Assembly: GCF_913776855.1 (NCBI RefSeq)
Contig: NZ_CAJYQD010000049.1
Coordinates: forward strand, 1 to 55,864
DNA length: 55,864 bases
Direction: 5' to 3'
From: an uncultured Sphingomonas sp.
Lineage (GTDB): Bacteria > Pseudomonadota > Alphaproteobacteria > Sphingomonadales > Sphingomonadaceae
Shown here piece by piece: positions 30,431-38,412 of this stretch. A program made the translations under genes and the position numbers. The notes beneath the pieces were generated by a model, which was not told the DNA's origin, searched no databases, and was given only the letters and a program-made list of their open reading frames with translations. Positions within the stretch are counted from its first letter, which is position 1, and each line of letters opens with the position of its first letter.

Positions 30431-31591
30431 ATGCTCGATTTCGCGCTCGGCGAGATGGCCGATGCCATTCGCGAGACCACGCAGCGCTTTGCCGCCGATC
30501 GCATTGCCCCGATCGCGGCGGCGGTGGATGCGGAGGATCGCTTCCCGATCGAACTATGGCCGGACATGGGCGCGCTCGGCCTGCACGGCATCACCGTCAA
30601 GGAAGACGATGGCGGCCTTGGCTTAGGCTATCTCGAACATGTCGTCGCGTGTGAGGAAGTGGCCCGCGCCTCGGCCTCGGTCGGCCTGTCCTATGGCGCG
30701 CATTCCAACCTGTGCATCAATCAGATAGCGCGCTGGGGCAATGCCGAGCAGAAGGCGAAATATCTGCCCAGGCTCATCAGCGGCGAGCATGTCGGATCGC
30801 TCGCCATGTCCGAAGCCGGGGCCGGGTCCGACGTCGTGTCGATGAAGCTGCGCGCCGACAAGGTGGATGGCGGCTGGCTGCTGAACGGCACGAAGTTCTG
30901 GATCACCAACGCACCCTATGCCGCGACTTTGGTCGTCTATGCCAAGACCCAGCCCGATGCCGGGTCGAAGGGGATCTCCGCCTTCCTGATCGAGAAGGAT
31001 TTCGCCGGTTTCTCGATCGGGCAGAAGATCGACAAGATGGGGATGCGCGGTTCACCGACCGCCGAACTGGTCTTCAACGACTGTTTCGTGCCGGATGAAA
31101 ACGTTATGGGGCCGCTGAACGGCGGGGTCGGCGTGCTGATGTCGGGCCTCGATTACGAACGCGTCGTGCTGTCGGGCATTCAGCTCGGCATCATGCAGGC
31201 CTGCCTCGACACCGTGCTGCCCTATGTCGCCGAGCGCAAGCAGTTCGGCAAACCGATCGGCGCGTTCCAGCTGATGCAGGGCAAGATCGCCGACATGTCG
31301 GTCGCGCTCAACTCCGCCCGCGCCTATGTCTATGCGGTGGCTAAGGCGTGCGACGCCGGCCGCACCACGCGCCATGACGCGGCGGGCGCGATCCTGCTGG
31401 CGTCGGAAAACGCGGTGAAGGTGGCGAACGACGCGATCCAGGCGCTGGGCGGGGCGGGCTATACCCGCGACTGGCCGGTCGAACGCTATTTCCGCGATGC
31501 GAAGCTGCTCGACATCGGTGCGGGGACCAACGAAGTTCGCCGGATGCTGATCGGTCGCGAATTGCTGGGCGAGGGAACGCGCGCGCAATGA
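30431..31591 (+). CDS. ivd: Isovaleryl-CoA dehydrogenase
   Basis: This is an FAD-dependent acyl-CoA dehydrogenase that oxidises isovaleryl-CoA to 3-methylcrotonyl-CoA in leucine degradation. The 386-residue protein shows [58 protein letters not shown] and the C-terminal [19 protein letters not shown]. The catalytic glutamate is E243 in [11 protein letters not shown], the helix-G position used by isovaleryl-CoA dehydrogenases rather than the usual C-terminal position, which supports this specificity. GGAGAGAG precedes ATG 30431. It is the first gene of the leucine operon and overlaps mccB by four bases. Confidence 0.94.
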   Translation: MLDFALGEMADAIRETTQRFAADRIAPIAAAVDAEDRFPIELWPDMGALGLHGITVKEDDGGLGLGYLEHVVACEEVARASASVGLSYGAHSNLCINQIARWGNAEQKAKYLPRLISGEHVGSLAMSEAGAGSDVVSMKLRADKVDGGWLLNGTKFWITNAPYAATLVVYAKTQPDAGSKGISAFLIEKDFAGFSIGQKIDKMGMRGSPTAELVFNDCFVPDENVMGPLNGGVGVLMSGLDYERVVLSGIQLGIMQACLDTVLPYVAERKQFGKPIGAFQLMQGKIADMSVALNSARAYVYAVAKACDAGRTTRHDAAGAILLASENAVKVANDAIQALGGAGYTRDWPVERYFRDAKLLDIGAGTNEVRRMLIGRELLGEGTRAQ

Positions 31592-33183
31592 CGGTGCTGC
31601 CGACGCTGATCGATCGGAACGCGGACGCCTTCGCCGCCAATGCCGCGCACAATGCGGCGCTGGCCGACGACCTGCGCGATCGTATCGCGACCACCGCGCT
31701 CGGTGGCCCGGAGCGCAGCCGCGAACGCCATGTCGCGCGCGGCAAGCTGCTGCCCCGCGACCGTATCCACCGCGTCCTCGACGCCGGATCGCCGTTCCTC
31801 GAAATCGGTGCGTTGGCGGCAAACGGCATGTATGGTGACGAGGCCCCGGCGGCGGGCGTCATCGCCGGCATGGGACAGGTCCATGGCCGGCAGGTGATGA
31901 TCGTCGCCAACGATCCCACGGTAAAGGGCGGCGCCTATTTCCCGATGACGGTGAAAAAGCATCTCCGCGCGCAGGAGATTGCGACCGAAAACCATCTGCC
32001 GTGCATCTATCTGGTCGACAGCGGCGGCGCGAACCTGCCGCATCAGGCGGAGGTCTTCCCCGACCGCGACCATTTCGGCCGCATCTTCTTCAATCAGGCG
32101 CAGATGTCGGCCAAGGGCATTCCGCAGATCGCCTGCGTGCTGGGCAGTTGTACCGCCGGCGGGGCCTATGTCCCTGCCATGTCCGACGAGACGGTGATCG
32201 TCCGCAACCAGGGCACGATCTTCCTCGCCGGCCCGCCGCTGGTGAAGGCCGCGACCGGCGAGGTCATCACTGCCGAGGAACTGGGCGGGGCCGACACCCA
32301 TGGCCGCAAGTCGGGTGTGGTCGATCATGTCGCGGAGGACGACGAACAGGCACTGCTGATCGTCCGCGACATCGTCGCGACCCTGCCGCCGCCACGCCGC
32401 GCCGAACTGGCGCTCACCGACCCGCGCGCGCCCCTCCATGATCCGGCCGACCTCGCCGGCATCATCCCCACCGACGTCCGTGCCCCCTATGACGTGCGCG
32501 AGGTCATTGCCCGGCTGGTAGACGGGTCGGAACTGCACGAATTCAAGCCGCTCTACGGCACGACCCTCGTCTGTGGTTTCGCGCGCATCTGGGGGATGCC
32601 GGTCGCGATCCTCGCGAACAACGGCGTGCTGTTTTCGGAGAGCGCGCAGAAGGGCGCGCATTTCATCGAACTCGCCTGCCAGCGCCGCACGCCGCTGCTG
32701 TTCCTCCAGAACATCTCCGGCTTCATGGTCGGCGGAAAATATGAAGCCGAGGGGATCGCCAAGCACGGCGCGAAGCTGGTGACGGCGGTCGCGACGGCAC
32801 AGGTGCCCAAGCTCACCGTGCTGATCGGGGGCAGCTTTGGTGCCGGCAATTATGGCATGTGCGGCCGCGCCTATTCCCCGCGCTTCCTGTTCACCTGGCC
32901 CAACAGCCGCATCTCGGTGATGGGCGGCGAACAGGCGGCGAGCGTGCTGGCGACCGTCCACCGCGATGCCGACAGCTGGACGCCCGAACAGGCCGAGGCG
33001 TTCAAGGCGCCGGTGCGCGACCGGTACGAGGCGGAGGGCAGCCCGTACTACGCCACCGCGCGGCTGTGGGACGACGGCGTGATCCTGCCCGAACAGACCC
33101 GCGACGTGCTGGGCCTCGCGCTGTCGGCGACGCTCAACGCGCCGATCGCCGACCGGGCGCAGTTCGGCATCTTCCGGATGTGA
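31588..33183 (+). CDS. mccB: Methylcrotonyl-CoA carboxylase beta subunit (carboxyltransferase)
   Basis: This subunit transfers carboxyl from biotin to 3-methylcrotonyl-CoA, giving 3-methylglutaconyl-CoA. The 531-residue protein carries the carboxyltransferase blocks: [67 protein letters not shown] and, in the C-half, [19 protein letters not shown] with [16 protein letters not shown]. The QNISGFMVG stretch is typical of MCC-beta. It overlaps ivd by ATGA. The stop is followed by a long palindrome block before the next gene. Confidence 0.95.
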   Translation: MTVLPTLIDRNADAFAANAAHNAALADDLRDRIATTALGGPERSRERHVARGKLLPRDRIHRVLDAGSPFLEIGALAANGMYGDEAPAAGVIAGMGQVHGRQVMIVANDPTVKGGAYFPMTVKKHLRAQEIATENHLPCIYLVDSGGANLPHQAEVFPDRDHFGRIFFNQAQMSAKGIPQIACVLGSCTAGGAYVPAMSDETVIVRNQGTIFLAGPPLVKAATGEVITAEELGGADTHGRKSGVVDHVAEDDEQALLIVRDIVATLPPPRRAELALTDPRAPLHDPADLAGIIPTDVRAPYDVREVIARLVDGSELHEFKPLYGTTLVCGFARIWGMPVAILANNGVLFSESAQKGAHFIELACQRRTPLLFLQNISGFMVGGKYEAEGIAKHGAKLVTAVATAQVPKLTVLIGGSFGAGNYGMCGRAYSPRFLFTWPNSRISVMGGEQAASVLATVHRDADSWTPEQAEAFKAPVRDRYEAEGSPYYATARLWDDGVILPEQTRDVLGLALSATLNAPIADRAQFGIFRM

Positions 33184-33208
33184 TGGCGGCCCTCCGCGCC
33201 TTTCTGCC

Positions 33209-33424
33209 GTATCCCCGCGCAGGCGGGGATCCAGCGCCACGAACGCCGACCGTGGTGGTTAGTAACCCTGGACCCCCGCCTGCGCGGGGGTACGCGGTAG
33301 TGCAAGGCAGCACCTCGCCCCAAACTCTGGACGTGCCCCGGCGAAGGCCGGGGCCCAGTTGGGCGACGCTGCCGCATGGCCGCACCCGGTCCGTAACTGG
33401 AGCCCGGCCTGCGCCGGGGTACGC
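33209..33424. repeat. Double REP-like pair, copy D, inside the leucine operon
   Basis: Pair one is 33209-33234 with 33268-33293 (core CCCCGCGCAGGCGGGG, two arms nearly identical after inversion). Pair two is 33327-33362 with 33391-33424 (core CCCCGGCGAAGGCCGGGG and CCCGGCCTGCGCCGGG). Together they fill the gap between mccB and the DUF3088 gene. Any transcript through here would be strongly folded. Confidence 0.8.
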
Positions 33425-33445
33425 CAGCGATCGGGGGCAGGGCAG

Positions 33446-34357
33446 GTGACCACCATCTCCGGCCTCCCCCCCATCCGCCCGCCCGGCCCGCAGGACGTCG
33501 GCGTGACCCCCGGCAAGCCGCAGCCCCCGGCTACGCCTGCTCCCCCGACGACCGCGCTCGGCATCGACACCGTCGCCTATGACGCGATCGTGGCGATGGT
33601 CACCCGCGCCATCGCCAGTCTGCCGCCGGGCATGGCGCTGTCCAGCTTCATCGCGACCGTCGCCCGCGTGACGGCGGAGGTCGAGGCGCAACTCGCCGCG
33701 CGTCCGCCGGCAACGGGGGAGGGGGCCGCACCGGCCGCCGCTGCCCACGCGCGAGGTCATACGACGCCTCTTCCCGAAGCCGTCGCCCAGCGCCTTGCCG
33801 CCGCCTTCGCCGCCGACCCCATCGCAGCCCGTGCCGCGATCGCCGACCCGCTGCAACCGCCGCCGATGACGCCGGCAGAGGTCAGCGCCCGTGACCTGGC
33901 GCTCGCCGCCGCTGCGATGCTGGGCGGGCGGGTCGATCCCGACCGTCCGCTTCCGACGACCCACCCCCTCGCGACCGATCCCGACCGCGATCCGACCCTC
34001 ACGGAACAGCCCATGCGCGACCGCCTCTACCTGCTCGACCCGAGCTTTGCCGACCCGGCCTGGCCTGACCGGACCTTCTATTGCCGCGACTGCATTACGC
34101 TCGACGGGCTGCTCGCACGTTTCCCGGACAAGGCGACGATGCTGGAGGTCATCCGCATCCCCTATCCCCGCCCGCGTGCCGATGTGATCGCGGTGGTGGG
34201 GGAGGCGCACCAGAACCTGCCGCTGCTGGTCCTCGCGCCCGGCGCCGATCCGGCTCTCGCCGATGGGCGCCGCGACGGCACATATTTCGCCAGCGATTTG
34301 AAAGCCTTGCTTCATGCGCTGCACGTCCGTCACGGCTTCCCGGAGGCGCATCCATGA
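33446..34357 (+). CDS. DUF3088 protein with an Ala/Pro-rich N-terminal extension
   Basis: The protein has 303 residues. The last 114 residues, from an internal ATG at 34013, are a DUF3088 domain: RLYLLDPSFADPAWPDRTFY, then CRDC (CxxC), FPDKATMLEVIRIPYPRPR and GTYFASDLKALLHAL ending in HGFPEAHP. This resembles a thioredoxin-like fold. The preceding 189 residues have strong GC-biased codon use, so they look truly coding. They are Ala/Pro-rich with helical stretches (IVAMVTRAIASLPPG, VAQRLAAAFAADPIAARAAI) and no recognised family. The start is GTG 33446, with GGCAGGGCAG ahead. The alternative is that translation begins at 34013. It lies between mccB and mccA. Confidence 0.72.
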   Translation: MTTISGLPPIRPPGPQDVGVTPGKPQPPATPAPPTTALGIDTVAYDAIVAMVTRAIASLPPGMALSSFIATVARVTAEVEAQLAARPPATGEGAAPAAAAHARGHTTPLPEAVAQRLAAAFAADPIAARAAIADPLQPPPMTPAEVSARDLALAAAAMLGGRVDPDRPLPTTHPLATDPDRDPTLTEQPMRDRLYLLDPSFADPAWPDRTFYCRDCITLDGLLARFPDKATMLEVIRIPYPRPRADVIAVVGEAHQNLPLLVLAPGADPALADGRRDGTYFASDLKALLHALHVRHGFPEAHP

Positions 34358-34482
34358 CCCTTTCCTACAGCGCCCGGTCCATGCCAGACCCTGACGTCGG
34401 CCACGCCTCCGCAGCACGGAACCACGCGCGCCACGAAGTGCGCACGAGTGTGAACTTAGTGAACTTTGGGGCGGCGCGATGA
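34354..34482 (+). CDS. 42-residue ORF coupled to both neighbours in the leucine operon
   Basis: The ATG overlaps the TGA of the DUF3088 gene (ATGA at 34354-34357), and its own TGA overlaps the ATG of mccA (ATGA at 34479-34482). A good CGGAGG lies about eight bases upstream. The product starts MTLSYSARSM and ends SVNLVNFGAAR; it is polar and histidine/arginine-rich with no membrane segment. The neat double overlap and ribosome-binding site argue that it is translated, at least to carry ribosomes to mccA. The peptide itself is not recognised. Confidence 0.6.
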   Translation: MTLSYSARSMPDPDVGHASAARNHARHEVRTSVNLVNFGAAR

Positions 34483-36338
34483 TCGAATCGCTGCTGATCG
34501 CCAATCGCGGAGAGATCGCCCGCCGCATCATCCGCACCGCGCGGGCGCTGGGCGTACGCACCATCGCCGTCCATAGCGACGTCGATGCCGGCCTGCCCTT
34601 CGTCGCCGAAGCCGACGAAGCCGTCTGCATCGGCCCGGCCCCGGCGCGCGAAAGCTATCTCGACCAGGCGAAGATTCTTGCCGCCGCCCGCGCGACCAAG
34701 GCGTCGGCGATCCACCCCGGCTATGGCTTCCTGTCCGAAAATGCCGAGTTCGCCGAAGCGGTGGTCGCCGCCGGGCTGGTCTGGGTCGGCGCGCCCGCTG
34801 CCGCGATCCGCGCGATGGGCCTGAAGGACGCGGCCAAGGCGCGGATGATCGCCGCCGGCGTGCCCGTCACGCCCGGCTATCTTGGCGAGGACCAGTCCCC
34901 CGATCGCCTCCGTGCCGAGGCCGACGCGATCGGCTATCCGGTCCTCATCAAGGCGGTGGCCGGCGGCGGGGGCAAGGGGATGCGCCGCGTTGATGACCCA
35001 GCCGCCTTTGCCGACGCGCTCGACAGCTGCCGCCGCGAAGCCGCCGCATCGTTCGGCGACGACCGCGTGCTGATCGAGAAATATATCCTGTCACCCCGCC
35101 ATATCGAGGTGCAGGTCTTCGGCGACACGCACGGCAACGCGGTCCACCTGTTCGAACGCGACTGCTCGCTGCAACGCCGCCACCAGAAGGTGATCGAGGA
35201 AGCCCCCGCCCCCGGCATGGACGCCGCCACCCGCGCCTCGGTTTGCGACGCCGCCGTCCGCGCCGCCCGCGCGGTCGATTATGTCGGGGCGGGGACGATC
35301 GAGTTCATCGCCGATGCGTCCGAAGGCCTGCGCGCCGACCGCATCTGGTTCATGGAAATGAACACCCGGTTGCAGGTCGAACATCCGGTGACCGAGGCGA
35401 TTACCGGCACCGATCTGGTCGAATGGCAGCTTCGCGTAGCATCGGGCGAACCGTTGCCGAGCCGTCAGGACGACCTGTCGATCACCGGATGGGCGATGGA
35501 GGCGCGTCTCTATGCCGAAAACCCGGCGACCGGCTTCCTGCCCTCGACCGGTCCGCTGACCCACCTCCACCTGCCGGGCGACATCCGCGTCGATGCCGGG
35601 GTTCGCCAAGGCGATGCGGTCACCCCGCATTACGATCCGATGATCGCCAAGCTGATCGTCCACGCCCCCACCCGCACCGCCGCCGCCGCAAAGCTGGCCA
35701 AGGCCGCCGCGTCGGTACAGGTCTGGCCGGTACGCACCAACGCCGCCTTCCTCGCCCGTTGCGCCGGCGATCCGGATTTCGTGGCCGAGGCGATCGACAC
35801 CGGCTTCATCGAGCGCCATGCCGATCGGCTGGTGCCCGATGGTCAGGCGTCGGAGTTGGTCACGGGGGCCGCCGCGGCTGCGCTGGTCCAAAGCGACCCG
35901 GCCGACCCCTGGCGCGCACTTTCCGGCTTCCGCCTGAATGCTGCACCCGACGAACGGGTGGCGGTGGCGATCGGTGGGGCTACCCGCCTCGCCACGCCCG
36001 CACCCGGCGGTACTGTCGCGCAGGTCGGCATTGAGCGCGTCCTGTTCGCCGATGGCGAAGCCTTTCCCTTCGCCGCACCGGTCGCGGGGCAGGGCGGCGG
36101 CGCCTCGGCGGGCGACGGCGCGATCCTGTCGCCCATGCCCGGCCGCATCGTCGCGGTCGAAGTCGCGGCGGGCGATCGCGTGACTGCCGGACAGCGGCTG
36201 GTCGTGCTGGAGGCGATGAAGATGGAGCAGGCGCTCCTCAGCCCGTTCGACGGCATCGTCGCCGACCTCGCTGCCACGCCCGGCGGACAGGTGGCCGAGG
36301 GCGTCGTCCTCGCCCGCATCGAAAAGGACGCCGCATGA
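34479..36338 (+). CDS. mccA: Methylcrotonyl-CoA carboxylase alpha subunit (biotin carboxylase + BCCP)
   Basis: The alpha chain carboxylates its own biotin with ATP and bicarbonate. In the 619-residue protein the biotin carboxylase domain (1-450) begins LLIANRGEIARRIIRTARAL and includes SAIHPGYGFLSENAEFAEAV, the ATP-grasp loop AVAGGGGKGMRRV and FMEMNTRLQVEHPVTEAITG. The BT linker domain follows. The biotinyl domain ends the protein with VLEAMKMEQ, biotin on K581. It overlaps the 42-codon ORF upstream and the maoC gene downstream by four bases each. Pairing with mccB and ivd fixes the substrate as methylcrotonyl-CoA. Confidence 0.95.
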   Translation: MIESLLIANRGEIARRIIRTARALGVRTIAVHSDVDAGLPFVAEADEAVCIGPAPARESYLDQAKILAAARATKASAIHPGYGFLSENAEFAEAVVAAGLVWVGAPAAAIRAMGLKDAAKARMIAAGVPVTPGYLGEDQSPDRLRAEADAIGYPVLIKAVAGGGGKGMRRVDDPAAFADALDSCRREAAASFGDDRVLIEKYILSPRHIEVQVFGDTHGNAVHLFERDCSLQRRHQKVIEEAPAPGMDAATRASVCDAAVRAARAVDYVGAGTIEFIADASEGLRADRIWFMEMNTRLQVEHPVTEAITGTDLVEWQLRVASGEPLPSRQDDLSITGWAMEARLYAENPATGFLPSTGPLTHLHLPGDIRVDAGVRQGDAVTPHYDPMIAKLIVHAPTRTAAAAKLAKAAASVQVWPVRTNAAFLARCAGDPDFVAEAIDTGFIERHADRLVPDGQASELVTGAAAAALVQSDPADPWRALSGFRLNAAPDERVAVAIGGATRLATPAPGGTVAQVGIERVLFADGEAFPFAAPVAGQGGGASAGDGAILSPMPGRIVAVEVAAGDRVTAGQRLVVLEAMKMEQALLSPFDGIVADLAATPGGQVAEGVVLARIEKDAA

Positions 36339-36784
36339 CCGGACGCTATTACGACGACTGGCAGATCGGCGACCGGATCGAGCATCCCATCCGCCGAACG
36401 GTGACCGAGACCGACAATCTGCTGTTCTCGGCGATGACCCACAATCCGCAGCCACTGCACATCGATGCGGAGGCGGCCAAGGCGTCGGAGTTCGGACAGA
36501 TCCTCGTCAACGGCACCTTCACCTTCGCGCTGATGGTCGGGCTGTCGGTCGGGGAGACGACGCTCGGCACGCTGGTCGCGAACCTCGGCTACGACCAGCT
36601 GGTGATGCCGAAGCCCGTGTTCCTCGGCGACACGCTGCGCGCCACGACCGAGGTCACCGCGCTGAAGGACAGCCGCTCGCGCCCCGACGCCGGCATCGTC
36701 ACCTTCGCCCACGAACTCCACAACCAGCGGGGCGAGGTCGTTTGCCGCTGCCTGCGCACCGCGCTGCTGCAGCGCCGGCCATGA
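36335..36784 (+). CDS. MaoC-family hydratase (probable 3-methylglutaconyl/itaconyl-CoA hydratase)
   Basis: The 149-residue protein has a single hot-dog domain. The hydratase motif reads MTHNPQPLHIDAEAAKASEF, corresponding to the D-x-N-P-x-H-x-D active segment of R-specific enoyl-CoA hydratases, with T in place of the first D. Next comes LVNGTFTFALMVGLSV. The place in the operon, after MCC and before a CitE-like lyase, suggests it hydrates 3-methylglutaconyl-CoA, giving (R)-HMG-CoA, or itaconyl-CoA. This role rests on the M. tuberculosis operon Rv2498c-Rv2502c and is inferred here. It overlaps both neighbours by ATGA. Confidence 0.85.
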   Translation: MTGRYYDDWQIGDRIEHPIRRTVTETDNLLFSAMTHNPQPLHIDAEAAKASEFGQILVNGTFTFALMVGLSVGETTLGTLVANLGYDQLVMPKPVFLGDTLRATTEVTALKDSRSRPDAGIVTFAHELHNQRGEVVCRCLRTALLQRRP

Positions 36785-37617
36785 AGCTGCGCTCGCTCCT
36801 CTTCGTCCCCGGCGACCGGGCGGACCGCTTCGCCAAGGCGGCGACGAGCGGCGCCGATGCGCTGATCCTCGATCTCGAGGATGCCGTCGCCACCTCGGCC
36901 AAGGACACCGCCCGCATGGCGGTCCGTGAATGGCTGGGGCAGGGGGCGTCGCTGCCGCGATTCGTGCGGATCAATCCGGTCGACACCCCGCTGGTGCTAG
37001 GCGATCTCGATGCGCTGGCCGGCACCCGGCCCGACGGAATCATGGTGCCCAAGGCAGAGGGCGCGGCGACGATCGCGGCGCTCGATCCGCTGCTGGTCGG
37101 GCGGGGGCTGGCCGACGTGCCGCTGCTGCCGATCGCGACCGAAACCCCGGCGGCGATCTTCCAGCTCGGCAGCTATGGGACGGTCGCCCATCGCCTCGCC
37201 GGCATCACATGGGGTGCCGAGGATTTGCCCGCCGCGATCGGTGCGGCAACCTCGCGCGAGCCGGATGGCCGCTACACCGCGCCCTATGAAATGGCCCGGT
37301 CGCTCACCCTGTTCGGCGCGCACGCCGCCGGGGTCGCCGCGATCGATACCGTGTATCCGGCGATCCGCGATGAAGCGGGCCTTACCGCCTATGCCGCCCG
37401 CGCCGCGCGCGACGGCTTCACCGGCATGATGGCGCTGCACCCGGCGCAGGTCGCGCCGATCAACGCCGCCTTCACCCCCTCGGTGGAAGCGGTGGCGCGG
37501 GCGCAGGCGATCGTCGACGCCTTTGCCGCGAACCCGCAAGCCGGCGCGCTGCAGGTCGATGGGCGAATGGTCGACGCCCCGCATCTGAAACAGGCACGGC
37601 GGATACTGGCAATCTGA
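36781..37617 (+). CDS. CitE-like CoA-ester lyase (HpcH/HpaI aldolase family)
   Basis: The 278-residue TIM-barrel protein has the CitE blocks LRSLLFVPGDRADRFAKA, ADALILDLEDAV (metal and substrate contacts), RINPVDTPLVLGDLDAL, GIMVPKAEGAATI, PIATETPAAIF and GITWGAEDLPAAIG. Relatives cleave citramalyl-, malyl- or beta-hydroxy-beta-methylglutaryl-CoA. Being last in a leucine operon that lacks a classical HMG-CoA lyase, it probably splits (R)-HMG-CoA to acetoacetate and acetyl-CoA, perhaps also (S)-citramalyl-CoA. A short CCCCG-TGC-CGGGG hairpin follows the stop at 37623-37635. Confidence 0.87.
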   Translation: MKLRSLLFVPGDRADRFAKAATSGADALILDLEDAVATSAKDTARMAVREWLGQGASLPRFVRINPVDTPLVLGDLDALAGTRPDGIMVPKAEGAATIAALDPLLVGRGLADVPLLPIATETPAAIFQLGSYGTVAHRLAGITWGAEDLPAAIGAATSREPDGRYTAPYEMARSLTLFGAHAAGVAAIDTVYPAIRDEAGLTAYAARAARDGFTGMMALHPAQVAPINAAFTPSVEAVARAQAIVDAFAANPQAGALQVDGRMVDAPHLKQARRILAI

Positions 37618-37643
37618 TCCACCCCGTGCCGGGGAGGATCACG

Positions 37644-38327
37644 TCACTCCACCGGCACGCCGGGCGGTGGCGCGGCCAGCTTGCGCAGCGCCGCCGTTCG
37701 TTCGCGCTCGACCGCGGCCCGATCGGTGGCCAGCCGCTTGCGCACCGCCAGGTAATGCAACGCCGCCCGGCGATCCTCTTCCCCCGTTAGCGATGCGGGC
37801 AGCTGCTGCGCGGCTTCCTCCAGCGCGGCGGGCGTCGGGACCGGGGTGGCGGGCGGCAGACCGGCATGGCCCTGCGACGCGATGTCGTACCAATGTGCGG
37901 CAGCCTGTGAAAAGCCGGGCAGGGTTTCGGCCACCGCGTCGAACTGTTCGACCGCCATGGCGTGGCGCACCAGCTCCGCCTCGATCGGGATCAGCGCGCG
38001 TTCGGCCAGCAGCATCCGGAGCATCGCGGCGTCCCGGTCGAACCGGCCCCATGCGGCGTGGTTGAACGCGTGCTGGCTGCGCTGCATCGACAATGCGCGC
38101 AGCACGTCGGCGCGGTCGGGCTGGCGCCAGATCCACGCGATCCCCTGTACCGCGAACCACCCCCACGCGACCAGCGCGAACCCCGCCAGCGCCAGCAGCA
38201 GGGTATGCCAGCCGGGCTGTCCGGCCGCCTCTGCGGCGATGCCGACCACGACGCCGGCCAGCGCTGCCGCCGCCAGCCCCAGTCGCGGGTCGCGATACCA
38301 TGTCTCGCGCAAAGCAGCCTCTCCCAT
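37644..38327 (-). CDS. Hypothetical two-span membrane protein
   Basis: The protein has 227 residues. Two adjacent hydrophobic helices lie at about residues 16-34 (LGLAAAALAGVVVGIAAEA) and 42-63 (LLLALAGFALVAWGWFAVQG), followed by a soluble helical part rich in Ala, Arg and Glu (RALIPIEAELVRHAMAVEQF, LAVRKRLATDRAAVERERT) that could form a coiled coil. No domain was recognised. ATG 38327 places the helices at the N-terminus. It is convergent with the leucine operon and follows the diguanylate cyclase gene on the same strand by about 85 bases. Confidence 0.7.
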   Translation of the reverse strand: MGEAALRETWYRDPRLGLAAAALAGVVVGIAAEAAGQPGWHTLLLALAGFALVAWGWFAVQGIAWIWRQPDRADVLRALSMQRSQHAFNHAAWGRFDRDAAMLRMLLAERALIPIEAELVRHAMAVEQFDAVAETLPGFSQAAAHWYDIASQGHAGLPPATPVPTPAALEEAAQQLPASLTGEEDRRAALHYLAVRKRLATDRAAVERERTAALRKLAAPPPGVPVE

Positions 38328-38412
38328 TCCACCGATAGCCGGTGATCGTAGCACCGATCGGCCGGGGGGCGACACCGGCAATGCGCGGCGGGCGTGCCGC
38401 GATGGGAAAGCT

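Noticed and set aside
33134..34630. Minus-strand frame of nearly 500 codons between mccB and mccA
   Set aside because: It runs through palindromic repeats and antisense to the DUF3088 gene, without family blocks; plus-strand codon bias is stronger.
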